A stretch of 47,226 bases of DNA from a virus. Made by a program: the position numbers and the translations under genes. The stretch is from the IMG/VR virus record IMGVR_UViG_3300022074_000082, positions 1 to 47,226 of that record. One strand, given 5' to 3'. Positions 1 through 9,235 of the stretch are shown piece after piece; positions within the stretch are counted from its first letter, which is position 1; each line of letters opens with the position of its first letter. Below the pieces are notes generated by a model. That model was not told where the DNA came from. It saw only the letters and a list, made by a program, of their open reading frames with translations, and searched no databases.

Positions 1-81
1 AAAGATGATATGCACAATCTTATGGATGCACTCAAAAGATTAGAAGATAAGTTGGATAAGATATTGATTGGAAATAGATAA
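1..81 (+). CDS. C-terminal part of a small hypothetical protein
   Basis: An open frame enters from the left edge and stops at 79-81, and its stop overlaps the next start in a TAATG-type junction. The visible part is a short charged helix (key residues M-x-A-L-K-R-L-E-D-K-L-D-K-I). ATG codons at 10 and 22 could be complete starts. If the window is circular, the frame continues back for only four codons past the right edge before a stop (47209-47211), so the protein would be about 19-28 aa. Function unknown. Confidence 0.5.
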   Translation, partial: KDDMHNLMDALKRLEDKLDKILIGNR

Positions 82-2540
82 TGGCAATATTCAGAGGTTT
101 TAAACCACAGGCAATGCAAAAGATAGCAGGTAGACTTGGCTATACAGGTGCTATGGCTAACTTTGATAGTTACCTTGAACAGAATCCTGATAAAAAAAGA
201 GAGATGATTGTCTTTCAAGAAGCTGCAAAAGAGATGGCTAAAGGTGGTGTTGTACGTAAGTTTCAACAGGGTGGTTTTAATCCATTTCAAGTTGGTACAC
301 AAGCAGTTGTATATGGTCCTGATGGACAACAATATGGCAACTCTATGATTGCCGAAAGAGCAGGTGTTACTGATGTCAGTTATACGCAACCTGACCGAAG
401 ACCTTTTAATGTTCCTGTAGGTGGTGGTTTAATTGGGCAAATTGGAACACCTGAAAGATTAGCAGGTATGTTGGGTACACAAGAGGGAACTTTGGGACCT
501 ATTGTGACTTCACCCGGATTTGACCCTAGGTATGAAGGCAGAAATGCTCAAGATTATGGACAACGTAATCAAATACCTGTGGGTACAGGTGGATTTGGTC
601 AAGAGGGTTTTGATATAGAAAAAGCTAGACAAGTAACTCCTGACCCTAGACTATTAGAGTTAGAGAGAAACTTTAGAGGTGCTGCAACAGCAGATATGTC
701 TACACGACTAAGACCTGATGGTAGCTTGTATGTAGGTTCTAGTTCTATGTTTGGAGATATTTATGGACAGGATGGTTCATATCAACAAACATATCCATCA
801 GGATTAGTAGACCCAAGAGACCCTGAACCAATAACAGTTACTCCACCTGCTCAAGCACCTAGCTCTGATGCAGGTAGTATAGGACAAGTTTCTGCAGATA
901 GATTATTTAATCCAACTTTGCCTACAGGAGCTACTGTTACACCTTTTGGTGTTCCTGTAGAACAAGGTCAAATGATATCACCTGTAACAGGACAAGTGGC
1001 AGGAACAGTTTCTGTACCAACTACCATGTCTCAAACTACGATGACAAATCAACCTGCTATTCAACAAGCTAATCTTATGAATGCTCAAGATGTGGCAACT
1101 CAAGTAAATTCATCTTTAGACACACTGCAAACTGCTACAACTGTACCTAATGATCCAAGAGCACAAGTATTAGCAGCACAACAAACTGCGTCAAGCGTAG
1201 GTAACTTAGCTTCTGCTCAAGGTAATTCTATCTTGATGACTAATCCAATGCAGAGACAAATACAAGCAGGTGAGCTTATTGATTCTGTAGCTAATGCAGA
1301 TAAAGCATCTAAATTTACAGAGCAGGTTCAAGCAGCGACTGCCTCTCCAACAGACAAGGCAACTGTAGCAGGACAACTAGCTACGTTAACTGCAAACTTT
1401 GATGCAACTAATCCCCCTGCATGGGCAGCAGGAGCAATCAGAGGTGTCCAAGCAGTTATGCAACAAAGAGGTTTGGGTGCATCTAGTATTGCAGGACAGG
1501 CATTAATTCAGGCAGCTATGGAATCTGCTATACCAATAGCACAAGCAGATGCAAGAACTGTAGCTACATTTGAGACACAAAACTTATCAAATAGACAACA
1601 AAGAGCTATGTTATCTGCTCAACAAAGAGCAGCTTTTATAGGTCAAGAGTTTGACCAAGCCTTTCAAGCAAGAGTGCAAAATGCATCTAGAATATCAGAT
1701 ATAGCAAATGTAAACTTCACTGCAGAACAACAGATAGGCTTAGAAAATTCTCGTACTGCAAATACACTAAACTTAAATAACTTATCTAATAGACAAGCAT
1801 TAGTTATGGCAGAAGCATCTGCTTTAGCTAACTTAGATACTGCTAATTTAAGTATGAGACAACAATCTGCAGTGCAAAATGCTCAAAACTTCTTACAACT
1901 AGAAATGGCTAATTTATCTAACAAGCAACAATCCGAGTTGTTTAAAGCACAACAAAGAACACAAGCCTTGTTTACAGATCAGGCAGCAGACAATGCAAGT
2001 AGACAGTTTAATGCTTCTAGTCAGAATCAAGTGGATCAGTTCTTTGCTAATCTTGGAACACAAGTTGGACAGTTTAATGCTACACAAGCTAATGCACAGG
2101 CACAGTTTAATGCAGGACAGGCTAACACTGTAGAAAGATTTAATGCAGAACTTAATAATCAAAGAGATCAGTTCAATGCTCAAAATCAATTAGTTATAGG
2201 GCAGAGTAACGCACAGTGGAGAAGACAGATAGCTACTGCAGATACTGCAGCAGTTAATCGTGCAAACGAGTTAAATGCTAACTCTCTTCTTGGTATATCA
2301 AAAGAAGCCTATGACAATCTTTGGACATATTATGCAGATACAATGGAATGGGCATGGACAAGTGCAGAGAGTGAATTAGATAGAATCAATAAACTAGCTA
2401 CTTCTAACATACAAGCAGATTCACTGAAAGAGGCTAGACGAATGGAAGCAGACGCAAAGGCAGCTTCAGGTCTTGGAGGTATGGTAGGAACAATATTGAC
2501 TGCAGGTAAAGATTCTTTAATTGGAGGATGGTTTAGCTAA
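81..2540 (+). CDS. Large Q/N-rich virion-type protein with KGG motif
   Basis: 819 aa, unrecognised enzymatically. Residues 51-65 carry a KGG...QQGG motif (AKGGVVRKFQQGG) that recurs in other proteins of this genome. Residues about 90-300 are Gly/Pro/Thr-rich. Residues about 440-740 are a long helical stretch built of imperfect repeats rich in Asn and Gln (NLSNRQQ and QFNA units), ending in a Gly-rich hydrophobic tail. It lies directly after the nozzle gene (across the presumed junction) and opens the group that ends in the giant internal protein, so an internal or ejected virion protein is likely. A role in tail fibre attachment cannot be excluded. The function is inferred from position and composition only. 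Confidence 0.6.
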   Translation: MAIFRGFKPQAMQKIAGRLGYTGAMANFDSYLEQNPDKKREMIVFQEAAKEMAKGGVVRKFQQGGFNPFQVGTQAVVYGPDGQQYGNSMIAERAGVTDVSYTQPDRRPFNVPVGGGLIGQIGTPERLAGMLGTQEGTLGPIVTSPGFDPRYEGRNAQDYGQRNQIPVGTGGFGQEGFDIEKARQVTPDPRLLELERNFRGAATADMSTRLRPDGSLYVGSSSMFGDIYGQDGSYQQTYPSGLVDPRDPEPITVTPPAQAPSSDAGSIGQVSADRLFNPTLPTGATVTPFGVPVEQGQMISPVTGQVAGTVSVPTTMSQTTMTNQPAIQQANLMNAQDVATQVNSSLDTLQTATTVPNDPRAQVLAAQQTASSVGNLASAQGNSILMTNPMQRQIQAGELIDSVANADKASKFTEQVQAATASPTDKATVAGQLATLTANFDATNPPAWAAGAIRGVQAVMQQRGLGASSIAGQALIQAAMESAIPIAQADARTVATFETQNLSNRQQRAMLSAQQRAAFIGQEFDQAFQARVQNASRISDIANVNFTAEQQIGLENSRTANTLNLNNLSNRQALVMAEASALANLDTANLSMRQQSAVQNAQNFLQLEMANLSNKQQSELFKAQQRTQALFTDQAADNASRQFNASSQNQVDQFFANLGTQVGQFNATQANAQAQFNAGQANTVERFNAELNNQRDQFNAQNQLVIGQSNAQWRRQIATADTAAVNRANELNANSLLGISKEAYDNLWTYYADTMEWAWTSAESELDRINKLATSNIQADSLKEARRMEADAKAASGLGGMVGTILTAGKDSLIGGWFS

Positions 2541-2752
2541 TGGCTAATTATATAGAGAATAATCGTAAAACTTGGTTTACTCTTAATGAAGAGTTAAAAA
2601 GAATGGGTAATAAACCTGTAGCTAATAATAAAAAAAGTTTACTTCAAAGAAAAGAAAAAGACACATCAAGTGATATGTTAAGTACAAAGCAGTATATGTT
2701 AACAATAAGAAATGCTTTCAAAAGAAACATGGAAGCAGAAAACGAGGTATAA
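2540..2752 (+). CDS. Small hypothetical protein in virion operon
   Basis: 70 aa, Lys/Asn-rich, with no recognised domain. The start overlaps the stop of the 819-aa gene in TAATG, indicating translational coupling, and the next gene starts two bases after its stop. Co-expression with the flanking virion genes suggests a structural or assembly accessory role, which is inference. Confidence 0.55.
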   Translation: MANYIENNRKTWFTLNEELKRMGNKPVANNKKSLLQRKEKDTSSDMLSTKQYMLTIRNAFKRNMEAENEV

Positions 2753-2754
2753 CA

Positions 2755-3276
2755 ATGTCAGTAGAATTAGAGCCTGAATTAGATGCTCCTATTCCCGGAA
2801 TGTCACTAACGCATGAACTAGGTGCTAGACCTTGGCAAACTCCCCCTGAAATGTCTACAGTTGAAGATGCTATAGATTTCTATATACCTAGAATAGGTAA
2901 TCCTAAAACTATAAATCAAGTATTAGGTTTGCTTGAGAGTGGCACACCCTTAACTAATATAGCAGAGACAATGACTTTGGTAGGGACTATGGAAGGAAAG
3001 CACACTGTTGATATAGCAGTTTTAATGAATCCAATAATAGTAGAGTATCTGAAAGGTATTGGTGATATTACACAAACTCCGTATAACTTAGAAAGAGATG
3101 AAATGGACATAGAGGCAAGTCCTGTGGTGGCAGAAAGAGCACTAGAATCTTTAAAAGGAGACAATAAAGTTACACAAGAACAACAAACAGAGATAACTGA
3201 TTTATCTGAAAATATTTTACAAGAAGAGAAAAAAGGTTTAATGTCTAGACCTAAAAGCGAAGAGGAAGAATTATAA
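2755..3276 (+). CDS. Hypothetical acidic protein in virion operon
   Basis: 173 aa, acidic, beginning with a Glu/Pro-rich segment. The centre (about residues 35-110) looks folded, with a hydrophobic pattern around VLGLLESG and NPIIVEYLKGIGD. The C-terminal 50 residues are charged and probably disordered. Its stop overlaps the start of the next gene (TAATG). It lies between virion-type genes. No family recognised. Confidence 0.6.
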   Translation: MSVELEPELDAPIPGMSLTHELGARPWQTPPEMSTVEDAIDFYIPRIGNPKTINQVLGLLESGTPLTNIAETMTLVGTMEGKHTVDIAVLMNPIIVEYLKGIGDITQTPYNLERDEMDIEASPVVAERALESLKGDNKVTQEQQTEITDLSENILQEEKKGLMSRPKSEEEEL

Positions 3277-4424
3277 TGGGATTAAGTGCATTTCAATCAT
3301 TAGCTATAGGAGTGGGTAAAGCTGCAGAGGTTATACGTTCATCTGATATTAGAAAATCAAAAGAGTATAATGATGCATTTAATAACTTTATTGACAATAA
3401 TGTTGGTGCTTTAAAAAAAGCTAGTGCCAAACAAAAATTATTAGAAGGCAGGATGAAGAAAGACATATCTCAAATTATAAATACTTATTTAACAGATAGA
3501 CCTAATTTAAGTGAAAATGCTAAATATGAAATAGCTAATACTATATATGCTAGTCATGGATATAAAATAGATAATGTTAATAAAGATGCTGAAGGCAGAT
3601 TGCAAAATTATTTAACAGCTAACCCAACAAAAGCAACATCAGATTTTGATTATGTAGATGCATATATAACTAATGCAAAAACTATTGAATCAGAAAGAAC
3701 ATTAGATCAAATTGCAAAGAAAAATGCTCAAGAAATATCTCCTATGCCTGTCCTTGATTTAAAAGCAAAAGCTGCAGGTCTTGGTAGATATAAAGAAAGT
3801 GCTTTCTTTTCACCTGATACAGGTAAAATTGAACAAGACTTGTTATCTGCAACAGGTTATAAACCTGATGAGGTTTTACCTGAAGGACCTACTGTTGAAA
3901 CTGCAGGTCCTGTGGCAGATGAAATGAATTTACTAAGAGCAGGTAATTTAAGGCAAAGTGCTAAAAATACTTTATTACAAAGAGAGAAGCTAGTAAGGCA
4001 ATTAGAAACAGGAGAGTTTGATACAAATCAAATAAATAAATTGTACAACTTTCAATTAGGCTTGGCATACAACGCACAAGGATTAAAGGTGGGACAGGAT
4101 GCAGAAGGTACTTTAAAACCAAATGAGTTTGGTCCTAGAACTGAGAATGCTCAAAAAGATTCGTTTGAATTTTTAATTAACAGAATAATAAATGCTAAAA
4201 AACCTGTAAAAGGGGTTGCTTATATATCCAGTCAACAAGTTAGAAATGATTTAGGTGCTATAGGTAAAAATATTCCAGTAGCTGCCACGATAGGTCAAGA
4301 AAAGAAAGGTGGGGGTGTTTTTGAATTGAAGGATAGAATTGTAGGTAGGATATATCAAAATAAAGATGACAATAAAAATTATATATACTTAGGACTGGGA
4401 ATACCTGATATAATATTAGGATAA
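3276..4424 (+). CDS. Hypothetical virion-associated protein
   Basis: 382 aa. The N-terminus has a short hydrophobic stretch (about residues 3-15) followed by a long charged helical region, and the C-terminus ends in a mixed beta-like segment (IYLGLGIPDIILG). It lies immediately upstream of the 1249-aa internal protein and follows two coupled small genes. By analogy with podoviruses, which place internal core proteins together after the tail tube genes, it may be a second internal or ejection protein. This is inference from position; no motif supports a function. Confidence 0.6.
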   Translation: MGLSAFQSLAIGVGKAAEVIRSSDIRKSKEYNDAFNNFIDNNVGALKKASAKQKLLEGRMKKDISQIINTYLTDRPNLSENAKYEIANTIYASHGYKIDNVNKDAEGRLQNYLTANPTKATSDFDYVDAYITNAKTIESERTLDQIAKKNAQEISPMPVLDLKAKAAGLGRYKESAFFSPDTGKIEQDLLSATGYKPDEVLPEGPTVETAGPVADEMNLLRAGNLRQSAKNTLLQREKLVRQLETGEFDTNQINKLYNFQLGLAYNAQGLKVGQDAEGTLKPNEFGPRTENAQKDSFEFLINRIINAKKPVKGVAYISSQQVRNDLGAIGKNIPVAATIGQEKKGGGVFELKDRIVGRIYQNKDDNKNYIYLGLGIPDIILG

Positions 4425-4435
4425 TAGGTGAAATA

Positions 4436-7400
4436 ATGGATAGAGAAACACTACTCAAAGAAGAACAATCACTTATACCTTCTCCTAGTTTTAACATGCT
4501 ACAAGGTAAAAGGGAAAAAGAAAGTTTACTTTTAAAATCCCCTAGTTTAAGTATAAGCGAAGAAAAAAGAAAAGAAGAACAATTTTTCCCAAAAACTGTG
4601 GACACAACTCCTAGTGTCGTTACTCCTATTGATGCAGTTCCCCCAAAAAAAATAAGTAAAAAAGAATTAATAAATGACGAACAATACTATAGTGATGTCT
4701 TACAGTACAGAGAAGATAGATTTGGTACTGACAAAAAAGAAGGCACTAATAATCTATTATTTGGTTTTATAAAGGGTGAATTAAATCAAGAGAACCTAGT
4801 AGATGACTTTTTAGATCATTATAGATTCATGACAGGTAATGAAATAGATGCTGTACAAGAATTAGATTGGTTAAAGGGTTTAAAAAAGAAAGAAGAATTA
4901 GCCTTACAAAATGCTAAAAATGCAACAGTTCCAAATGAAGAGACACGATATTTAGACGAGGCAAAAAAGTTTTCTGACATGAGAAAAAGAGCAGCTAGAA
5001 TCTACTCAAAGACCTTACAATTAGGAGATTTAACTGATGCAAAAAGATATGAAGGTATGTCCGTATATGAAAAAGTAGCAGATGTAGTTGATACTGTTGG
5101 TGGGCATATATCGGCAGGTATATCATCTCCTTTGACAATAGTCTCTGTAGGTGCAGGTAAAAAGGTTGCCACAGAATTAGCTAAGAGGACAGGAATAGGC
5201 ACTATATCTCAAGTGCTAATAGCTGCTGCGACAACTGCTCCTATAGATGCTACTCAAGCAGGGGTGGTAGATGTTCTTATTCAAGGCTCTGAAATAGAGA
5301 TGGGACTAAGAAAAGAATATGATGTTAAAAGAACTGCAACAGTTTCAGGTGTATCAGGAGTGATATCAGGAACTTTATCAGGTGCAGGGCAAAGATTGTC
5401 GCTACGAAAAGGTTCAGGACTAAGTGAAGAGAGTATAGAGACTGCAGTTAAAAAGGTAAAAGCAGAACAACAAAAAGTTGCCCAAAGAAAGATAAAAGAG
5501 ATTGGCGATCAGTCAAAAGAGTTCTCTGATAGCTTTGCAAAAGATGTAGAAAAGACTTTTGGTAAAAAAGCAGTTGTTAAGGATTCTAAGGGTAAAGTTG
5601 TTAATATTAATGAAGATGTTATTAAACAAGCAGGTAGAGAAAAAATAGAGGCTTTAGATGCTAGTTTATTAAAAGAAAAACAACAACCCATAGATATACT
5701 TGAACCTGCTTTAGACTTTAATACATTTCAAAGAGTTTTAGCAGGTGTATCTGAAATGTTTGTGGATGGTAAAAAAAGAATAGATGACTTCATAGACATG
5801 GATAAAGCAGGTGTTATGCAAACCATTGGTAAAGAAGATTTTGTAACAACTGCTAGAGCATCTTTAACAAATGCATTAAGACCTTTAGGTAAAGATGAAA
5901 TGATTAGCTCTAGAGTATTTGAGCTTTTAATGAATGACTACGTTAAAAAAGATGAGCTTTACACAATCTTAGCTAAGTATGGTGTTACTCACAAAGATTT
6001 TTCTGCAATGATGTTGTCACACATAAGCAGAGCAGGACAAACACTTGCCGAAGTTTCCAAATTACCTAGAAATTTAGCTAGGGGTAATAAGATAAAAACT
6101 GCAGATGAAATTGATGAAGACTTATCTAATACTGTAACATCAAACTCTTACAATAATTTATACTATAAACTTGAAAATATACGTAGAGGTACATTAGTTT
6201 CAGGTGTAGCCACTGCAGTAAGAAATGGTTTAGCACAATTTCCAAGAGCAGGTATTGATACACTTGGTTACTTATTTGAAACAGCATTTAATCCAAGCAA
6301 AAGAAAAGGTATGAAGGCAACATTTGCTCACTTAAATTATACTTTTGTAAACACAGGTGATTCTGTAGCCATATCCAATGCTATATTAAAAAACTTTGAT
6401 ACTCAAACTAGAAGAATGTGGAATCAGTATAGTGAGGTGGGACACAGATTGAGAAAGAAGAACCCTAATCAACATGCTATATCTAATGTGGATGTTAAGA
6501 AAAAAACAAAAGCACCAAAGGGATTAGATATACAAAAAGAAAGATTTAGTGTTCTTGATAAGTGGGAAAATTTAATACATACCTTTAATGTGTTTAATAG
6601 ATTTCAAGAGTCCGTATTTAGAAGAGGTGCATTTACTGCATCTATTCATAGACAAATGGCAGAAAAGGGAGAAGACTTAGTACAAAGAATGGAAGATGGA
6701 ACTTTCATGAGGTACTTAGATGAAGATATAGTAAAAAAAGGAGTGGATGATGCTTTAGATTTTACTTTTGCTTCTAATCCTGAGTTTCCTATATTTAAAA
6801 AGTTAAATACTCTAATCACTCAATATGGTACATTAGCAATACCCTTCCCTAGATTTATGTTTAAAGCTATGGAAATGACGTATAACTATAGTCCTGTAGG
6901 ATTAGGACATGCTTTGTTAAAAACTGTATCAAGAAAAGCTACAGGAAAAGGTTTTACTAAGGCAGAAAGAGATAGGGAAATAAAAAGAGTAGCTACTGCT
7001 TTTTCCTCTGCTCCTTTAATATATTTAGGCTACATGCTACGTGACCCTGAAAATGGTGTTGCAGGTACTGATTGGTATAAGATTCAAGATGGTAAAGGTA
7101 ATGAAATAGACACTAGAGTGTATGGTCCTATAATAACACCTTATCTTTTACTAGGTGAATATTTTCACAGAATGGATGGAGAGGGTAGAAGTTTTGCTTT
7201 CAAAGACTTTTTAGAGGGTGTATCAGGTGCTAACTTTAGAAACATAAGGTCTTTTGACAAAACAATAGCAGAACTTATTGACTCTTTGCAGGGAGAAGAA
7301 TTTTCTGATGTTAATAATTATCTTGCTGCTTTTGGAAAAACTATAGGAGAAGCAGTAACAGGATACGGACAATTTCTTTTACAATTTGGTGATTTTAGAT

Positions 7401-8185
7401 TTGATTCAGATAGAAGAAGAGATTATAAAGAAAATCCGATATATGATGATGGTATGGATGCTTTCTTAAAAGAATTAACTTTACCCTTTAAAAGAAGAAT
7501 AGATGCTTTTACAGATGATCCCACAAAGCCTTTTGCAAGAGACCCTAGGGTAACAGATATACCTGAAAGAGTTTTACCTTTTATGAAAGTATTATTTGGT
7601 GCTACATTAAACAGAACACCACCTGACTACATATTAGAGTTGGGTCTAATGGGATTTGATTATCAATCTTTTATGGCTAAAACACCAATGGCAGATATAA
7701 ATAGATTAGCAAATAAAAAGACTGCAGAGCTTCTGCAAGAAGAAATGGCAATGTATTTAGATAAATTAAAAGCAAATCCTGACTTTCAAACTGTTCAAGA
7801 AGATGGAACTATGAAATATGATAGGAGTAAAGCTAGAGGTAATATAGATTCTTATATAAAAAGTATAAAGAAACAATCTCTAGCAGAAGCTAAAGCAAAC
7901 TTAGGTGATATGACCACATTAGAGGGTTTATTGTTGCGATACAGAGGTATAAATCCTGATGCTAGAATATCTGCAGAAAAACTATTTACAGATATAAAAG
8001 CAAAAAGGTTAATGAAAAGATATTCAAGCACTTTTCCTATGACAAAAGAAGACCTTGAGCCTGATTTTAGTAATTATGATGACTTATTTGATTTATATAA
8101 TATAGCTAGAAACGCAAGTAGTATGGGTGACAAGCTACGAAAGTTGTCCCCATCAAAGCAGAGAAAATTACTAACCACTAAATAA
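4436..8185 (+). CDS. Giant internal virion (ejection) protein
   Basis: 1249 aa, the largest protein in the window. The N-terminal 150 residues are charged. Residues about 220-310 contain Gly/Ala-rich hydrophobic helices. A long helical section follows (about 310-560), then a large domain with membrane-like segments near residues 790-880 (FPRFMFKAMEMTYNY; FSSAPLIYLGYMLRD). I see no clear catalytic motif. Size, last position of the virion operon and helical composition match the internal core or ejectosome proteins of podoviruses, which cross the envelope with the DNA. The start follows an AGGTGAAA-type ribosome site. Its 3' end overlaps the end of the convergent leftward gene by 15 bp, with no terminator visible between them. 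Confidence 0.6.
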   Translation: MDRETLLKEEQSLIPSPSFNMLQGKREKESLLLKSPSLSISEEKRKEEQFFPKTVDTTPSVVTPIDAVPPKKISKKELINDEQYYSDVLQYREDRFGTDKKEGTNNLLFGFIKGELNQENLVDDFLDHYRFMTGNEIDAVQELDWLKGLKKKEELALQNAKNATVPNEETRYLDEAKKFSDMRKRAARIYSKTLQLGDLTDAKRYEGMSVYEKVADVVDTVGGHISAGISSPLTIVSVGAGKKVATELAKRTGIGTISQVLIAAATTAPIDATQAGVVDVLIQGSEIEMGLRKEYDVKRTATVSGVSGVISGTLSGAGQRLSLRKGSGLSEESIETAVKKVKAEQQKVAQRKIKEIGDQSKEFSDSFAKDVEKTFGKKAVVKDSKGKVVNINEDVIKQAGREKIEALDASLLKEKQQPIDILEPALDFNTFQRVLAGVSEMFVDGKKRIDDFIDMDKAGVMQTIGKEDFVTTARASLTNALRPLGKDEMISSRVFELLMNDYVKKDELYTILAKYGVTHKDFSAMMLSHISRAGQTLAEVSKLPRNLARGNKIKTADEIDEDLSNTVTSNSYNNLYYKLENIRRGTLVSGVATAVRNGLAQFPRAGIDTLGYLFETAFNPSKRKGMKATFAHLNYTFVNTGDSVAISNAILKNFDTQTRRMWNQYSEVGHRLRKKNPNQHAISNVDVKKKTKAPKGLDIQKERFSVLDKWENLIHTFNVFNRFQESVFRRGAFTASIHRQMAEKGEDLVQRMEDGTFMRYLDEDIVKKGVDDALDFTFASNPEFPIFKKLNTLITQYGTLAIPFPRFMFKAMEMTYNYSPVGLGHALLKTVSRKATGKGFTKAERDREIKRVATAFSSAPLIYLGYMLRDPENGVAGTDWYKIQDGKGNEIDTRVYGPIITPYLLLGEYFHRMDGEGRSFAFKDFLEGVSGANFRNIRSFDKTIAELIDSLQGEEFSDVNNYLAAFGKTIGEAVTGYGQFLLQFGDFRFDSDRRRDYKENPIYDDGMDAFLKELTLPFKRRIDAFTDDPTKPFARDPRVTDIPERVLPFMKVLFGATLNRTPPDYILELGLMGFDYQSFMAKTPMADINRLANKKTAELLQEEMAMYLDKLKANPDFQTVQEDGTMKYDRSKARGNIDSYIKSIKKQSLAEAKANLGDMTTLEGLLLRYRGINPDARISAEKLFTDIKAKRLMKRYSSTFPMTKEDLEPDFSNYDDLFDLYNIARNASSMGDKLRKLSPSKQRKLLTTK

Positions 8186-8467
8186 AGAACGCATGATACC
8201 CATAGCTAGTGAAGCACAGGCTACCCCATTCACTGTGAGCAATGCTCTATCATGCCATAGGTATGCCATACCTGTTAATAGTCCTGTGCCTATGCAGGAT
8301 GCAATCAAATCATAAAAAGGTAACACACCTGCAGACCTGCAGATGATACCTGACATAATCAAGAGTGACCCTGACCATTTCAGATACCATGACAAGTCAT
8401 GTACAGGTGTAACTTTATTAACGAGTGTCTCCTGAACCTTGTAATGTTCCTCTTTGTTTTCTGTCAT
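8171..8467 (-). CDS. Small multi-pass membrane protein
   Basis: 98 aa. A polar N-terminus of about 25 residues is followed by two to three hydrophobic segments (about residues 27-47, 50-66 and 75-93) with short charged turns such as YLWHDR. It is the last gene of the leftward block and its start overlaps the end of mazG by about 50 bp. It could be a holin-like or membrane-modifying protein, but a better holin candidate exists at 32.7 kb next to the lysozyme region, so no lysis function is assigned. Confidence 0.65.
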   Translation of the reverse strand: MTENKEEHYKVQETLVNKVTPVHDLSWYLKWSGSLLIMSGIICRSAGVLPFYDLIASCIGTGLLTGMAYLWHDRALLTVNGVACASLAMGIMRSLFSG

Positions 8468-8747
8468 TAAGTTTCTCCAAGTTACCTTCCATTATCTTCC
8501 CAAGACTAACATCTATCTCTGATGCTAACATAGCACAATACCATAGCACATCTCCTATTTCAGATGCTAGGTCGTACTGTGTCCCATCACGTATTAGTTT
8601 CTTAGCCTTACCTGCTACCTCTCCTGCCTCACTTACAAGTCCCAATACAAGATAAGGCAACGCATCTTTTTTGGGGTAGATTGCAGTTGCCTTTGCTTTT
8701 CGTTGGTACTCGTCTGCAGTAATCATACTTTTATTATGCAACTGCAT
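8418..8747 (-). CDS. mazG: MazG-type nucleotide pyrophosphohydrolase
   Basis: 109 aa from the chosen ATG; a GTG at 8780 would add 11 residues. The family hydrolyses nucleoside triphosphates to monophosphates, and phage members have been proposed to alter (p)ppGpp or cleanse dNTP pools. The all-alpha MazG signature is visible: EYQ near the N-terminus, LVSEAGEVAGKAKK with its metal-binding Glu residues, then SEIGDVLWYCAML and a C-terminal LNDRKQRG. The length fits single-domain phage MazG. It is close to the class II reductase gene, which suggests a shared role in nucleotide metabolism. The start is uncertain because the gene overlaps the upstream one. Confidence 0.9.
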   Translation of the reverse strand: MQLHNKSMITADEYQRKAKATAIYPKKDALPYLVLGLVSEAGEVAGKAKKLIRDGTQYDLASEIGDVLWYCAMLASEIDVSLGKIMEGNLEKLNDRKQRGTLQGSGDTR

Positions 8748-9009
8748 GAACTTCTTGGCTTCTTCTTCTAGCTTCTTCACGTTTCACCCTTTCCAAGTTT
8801 TTAAAGTAGGCAAAGTTATAACCTCTCTGCCATTCCCTATGTTGCATTGTATTTGGGTTGTAGGGACTTACTGTAGCTATTATTTTATTTTTCTTAATAG
8901 TCTGTACATACTGCTTACCTTTAAAAGCATTTGCACCACGTTCAAACTGAATGCGTAGTGGTGCATCATACTTACTTAGATTTGGATTCCTTTTTTTCTT
9001 CTGTCTCAT
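8734..9009 (-). CDS. Small basic protein, possibly RMF-like
   Basis: 91 aa, strongly basic, starting after a good GGAGA ribosome site. The section around HREWQRGYNFAY (about residues 58-69) has a W-x-x-G-x-x-x-A pattern like that of ribosome modulation factor-type small proteins, but the match is short and I do not rely on it. An RNA- or ribosome-binding role is possible. It overlaps genes on both sides. Confidence 0.6.
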   Translation of the reverse strand: MRQKKKRNPNLSKYDAPLRIQFERGANAFKGKQYVQTIKKNKIIATVSPYNPNTMQHREWQRGYNFAYFKNLERVKREEARRRSQEVHAVA

Positions 9010-9220
9010 TAGATTGTCTCCTTTCTAAATATTTAATTATCATTGATAGTCTGTCATCATACTTACCAATCTCTGCAATCTCTTTATCTATAGATGCTAA
9101 GATATCAGAGTGCTCTCCTATTCCTACAGACTTGCTTAAATATATCTCTACGTTAGCTATGTGCTTATTTATTAAGCCTACATAGTAAGACTTAGAGGCA
9201 TTTAATATCATATCTCTCAT
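8972..9220 (-). CDS. Small hypothetical helical protein
   Basis: 82 aa with a good ribosome site (GGAGAAAATAAATG). It is predicted by eye to be almost entirely helical with a charged Lys/Glu/Ser tail. It sits between the reductase and the small basic protein. No family recognised. Confidence 0.6.
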   Translation of the reverse strand: MRDMILNASKSYYVGLINKHIANVEIYLSKSVGIGEHSDILASIDKEIAEIGKYDDRLSMIIKYLERRQSNETEEKKESKSK

Positions 9221-9235
9221 TTATTTTCTCCTTAA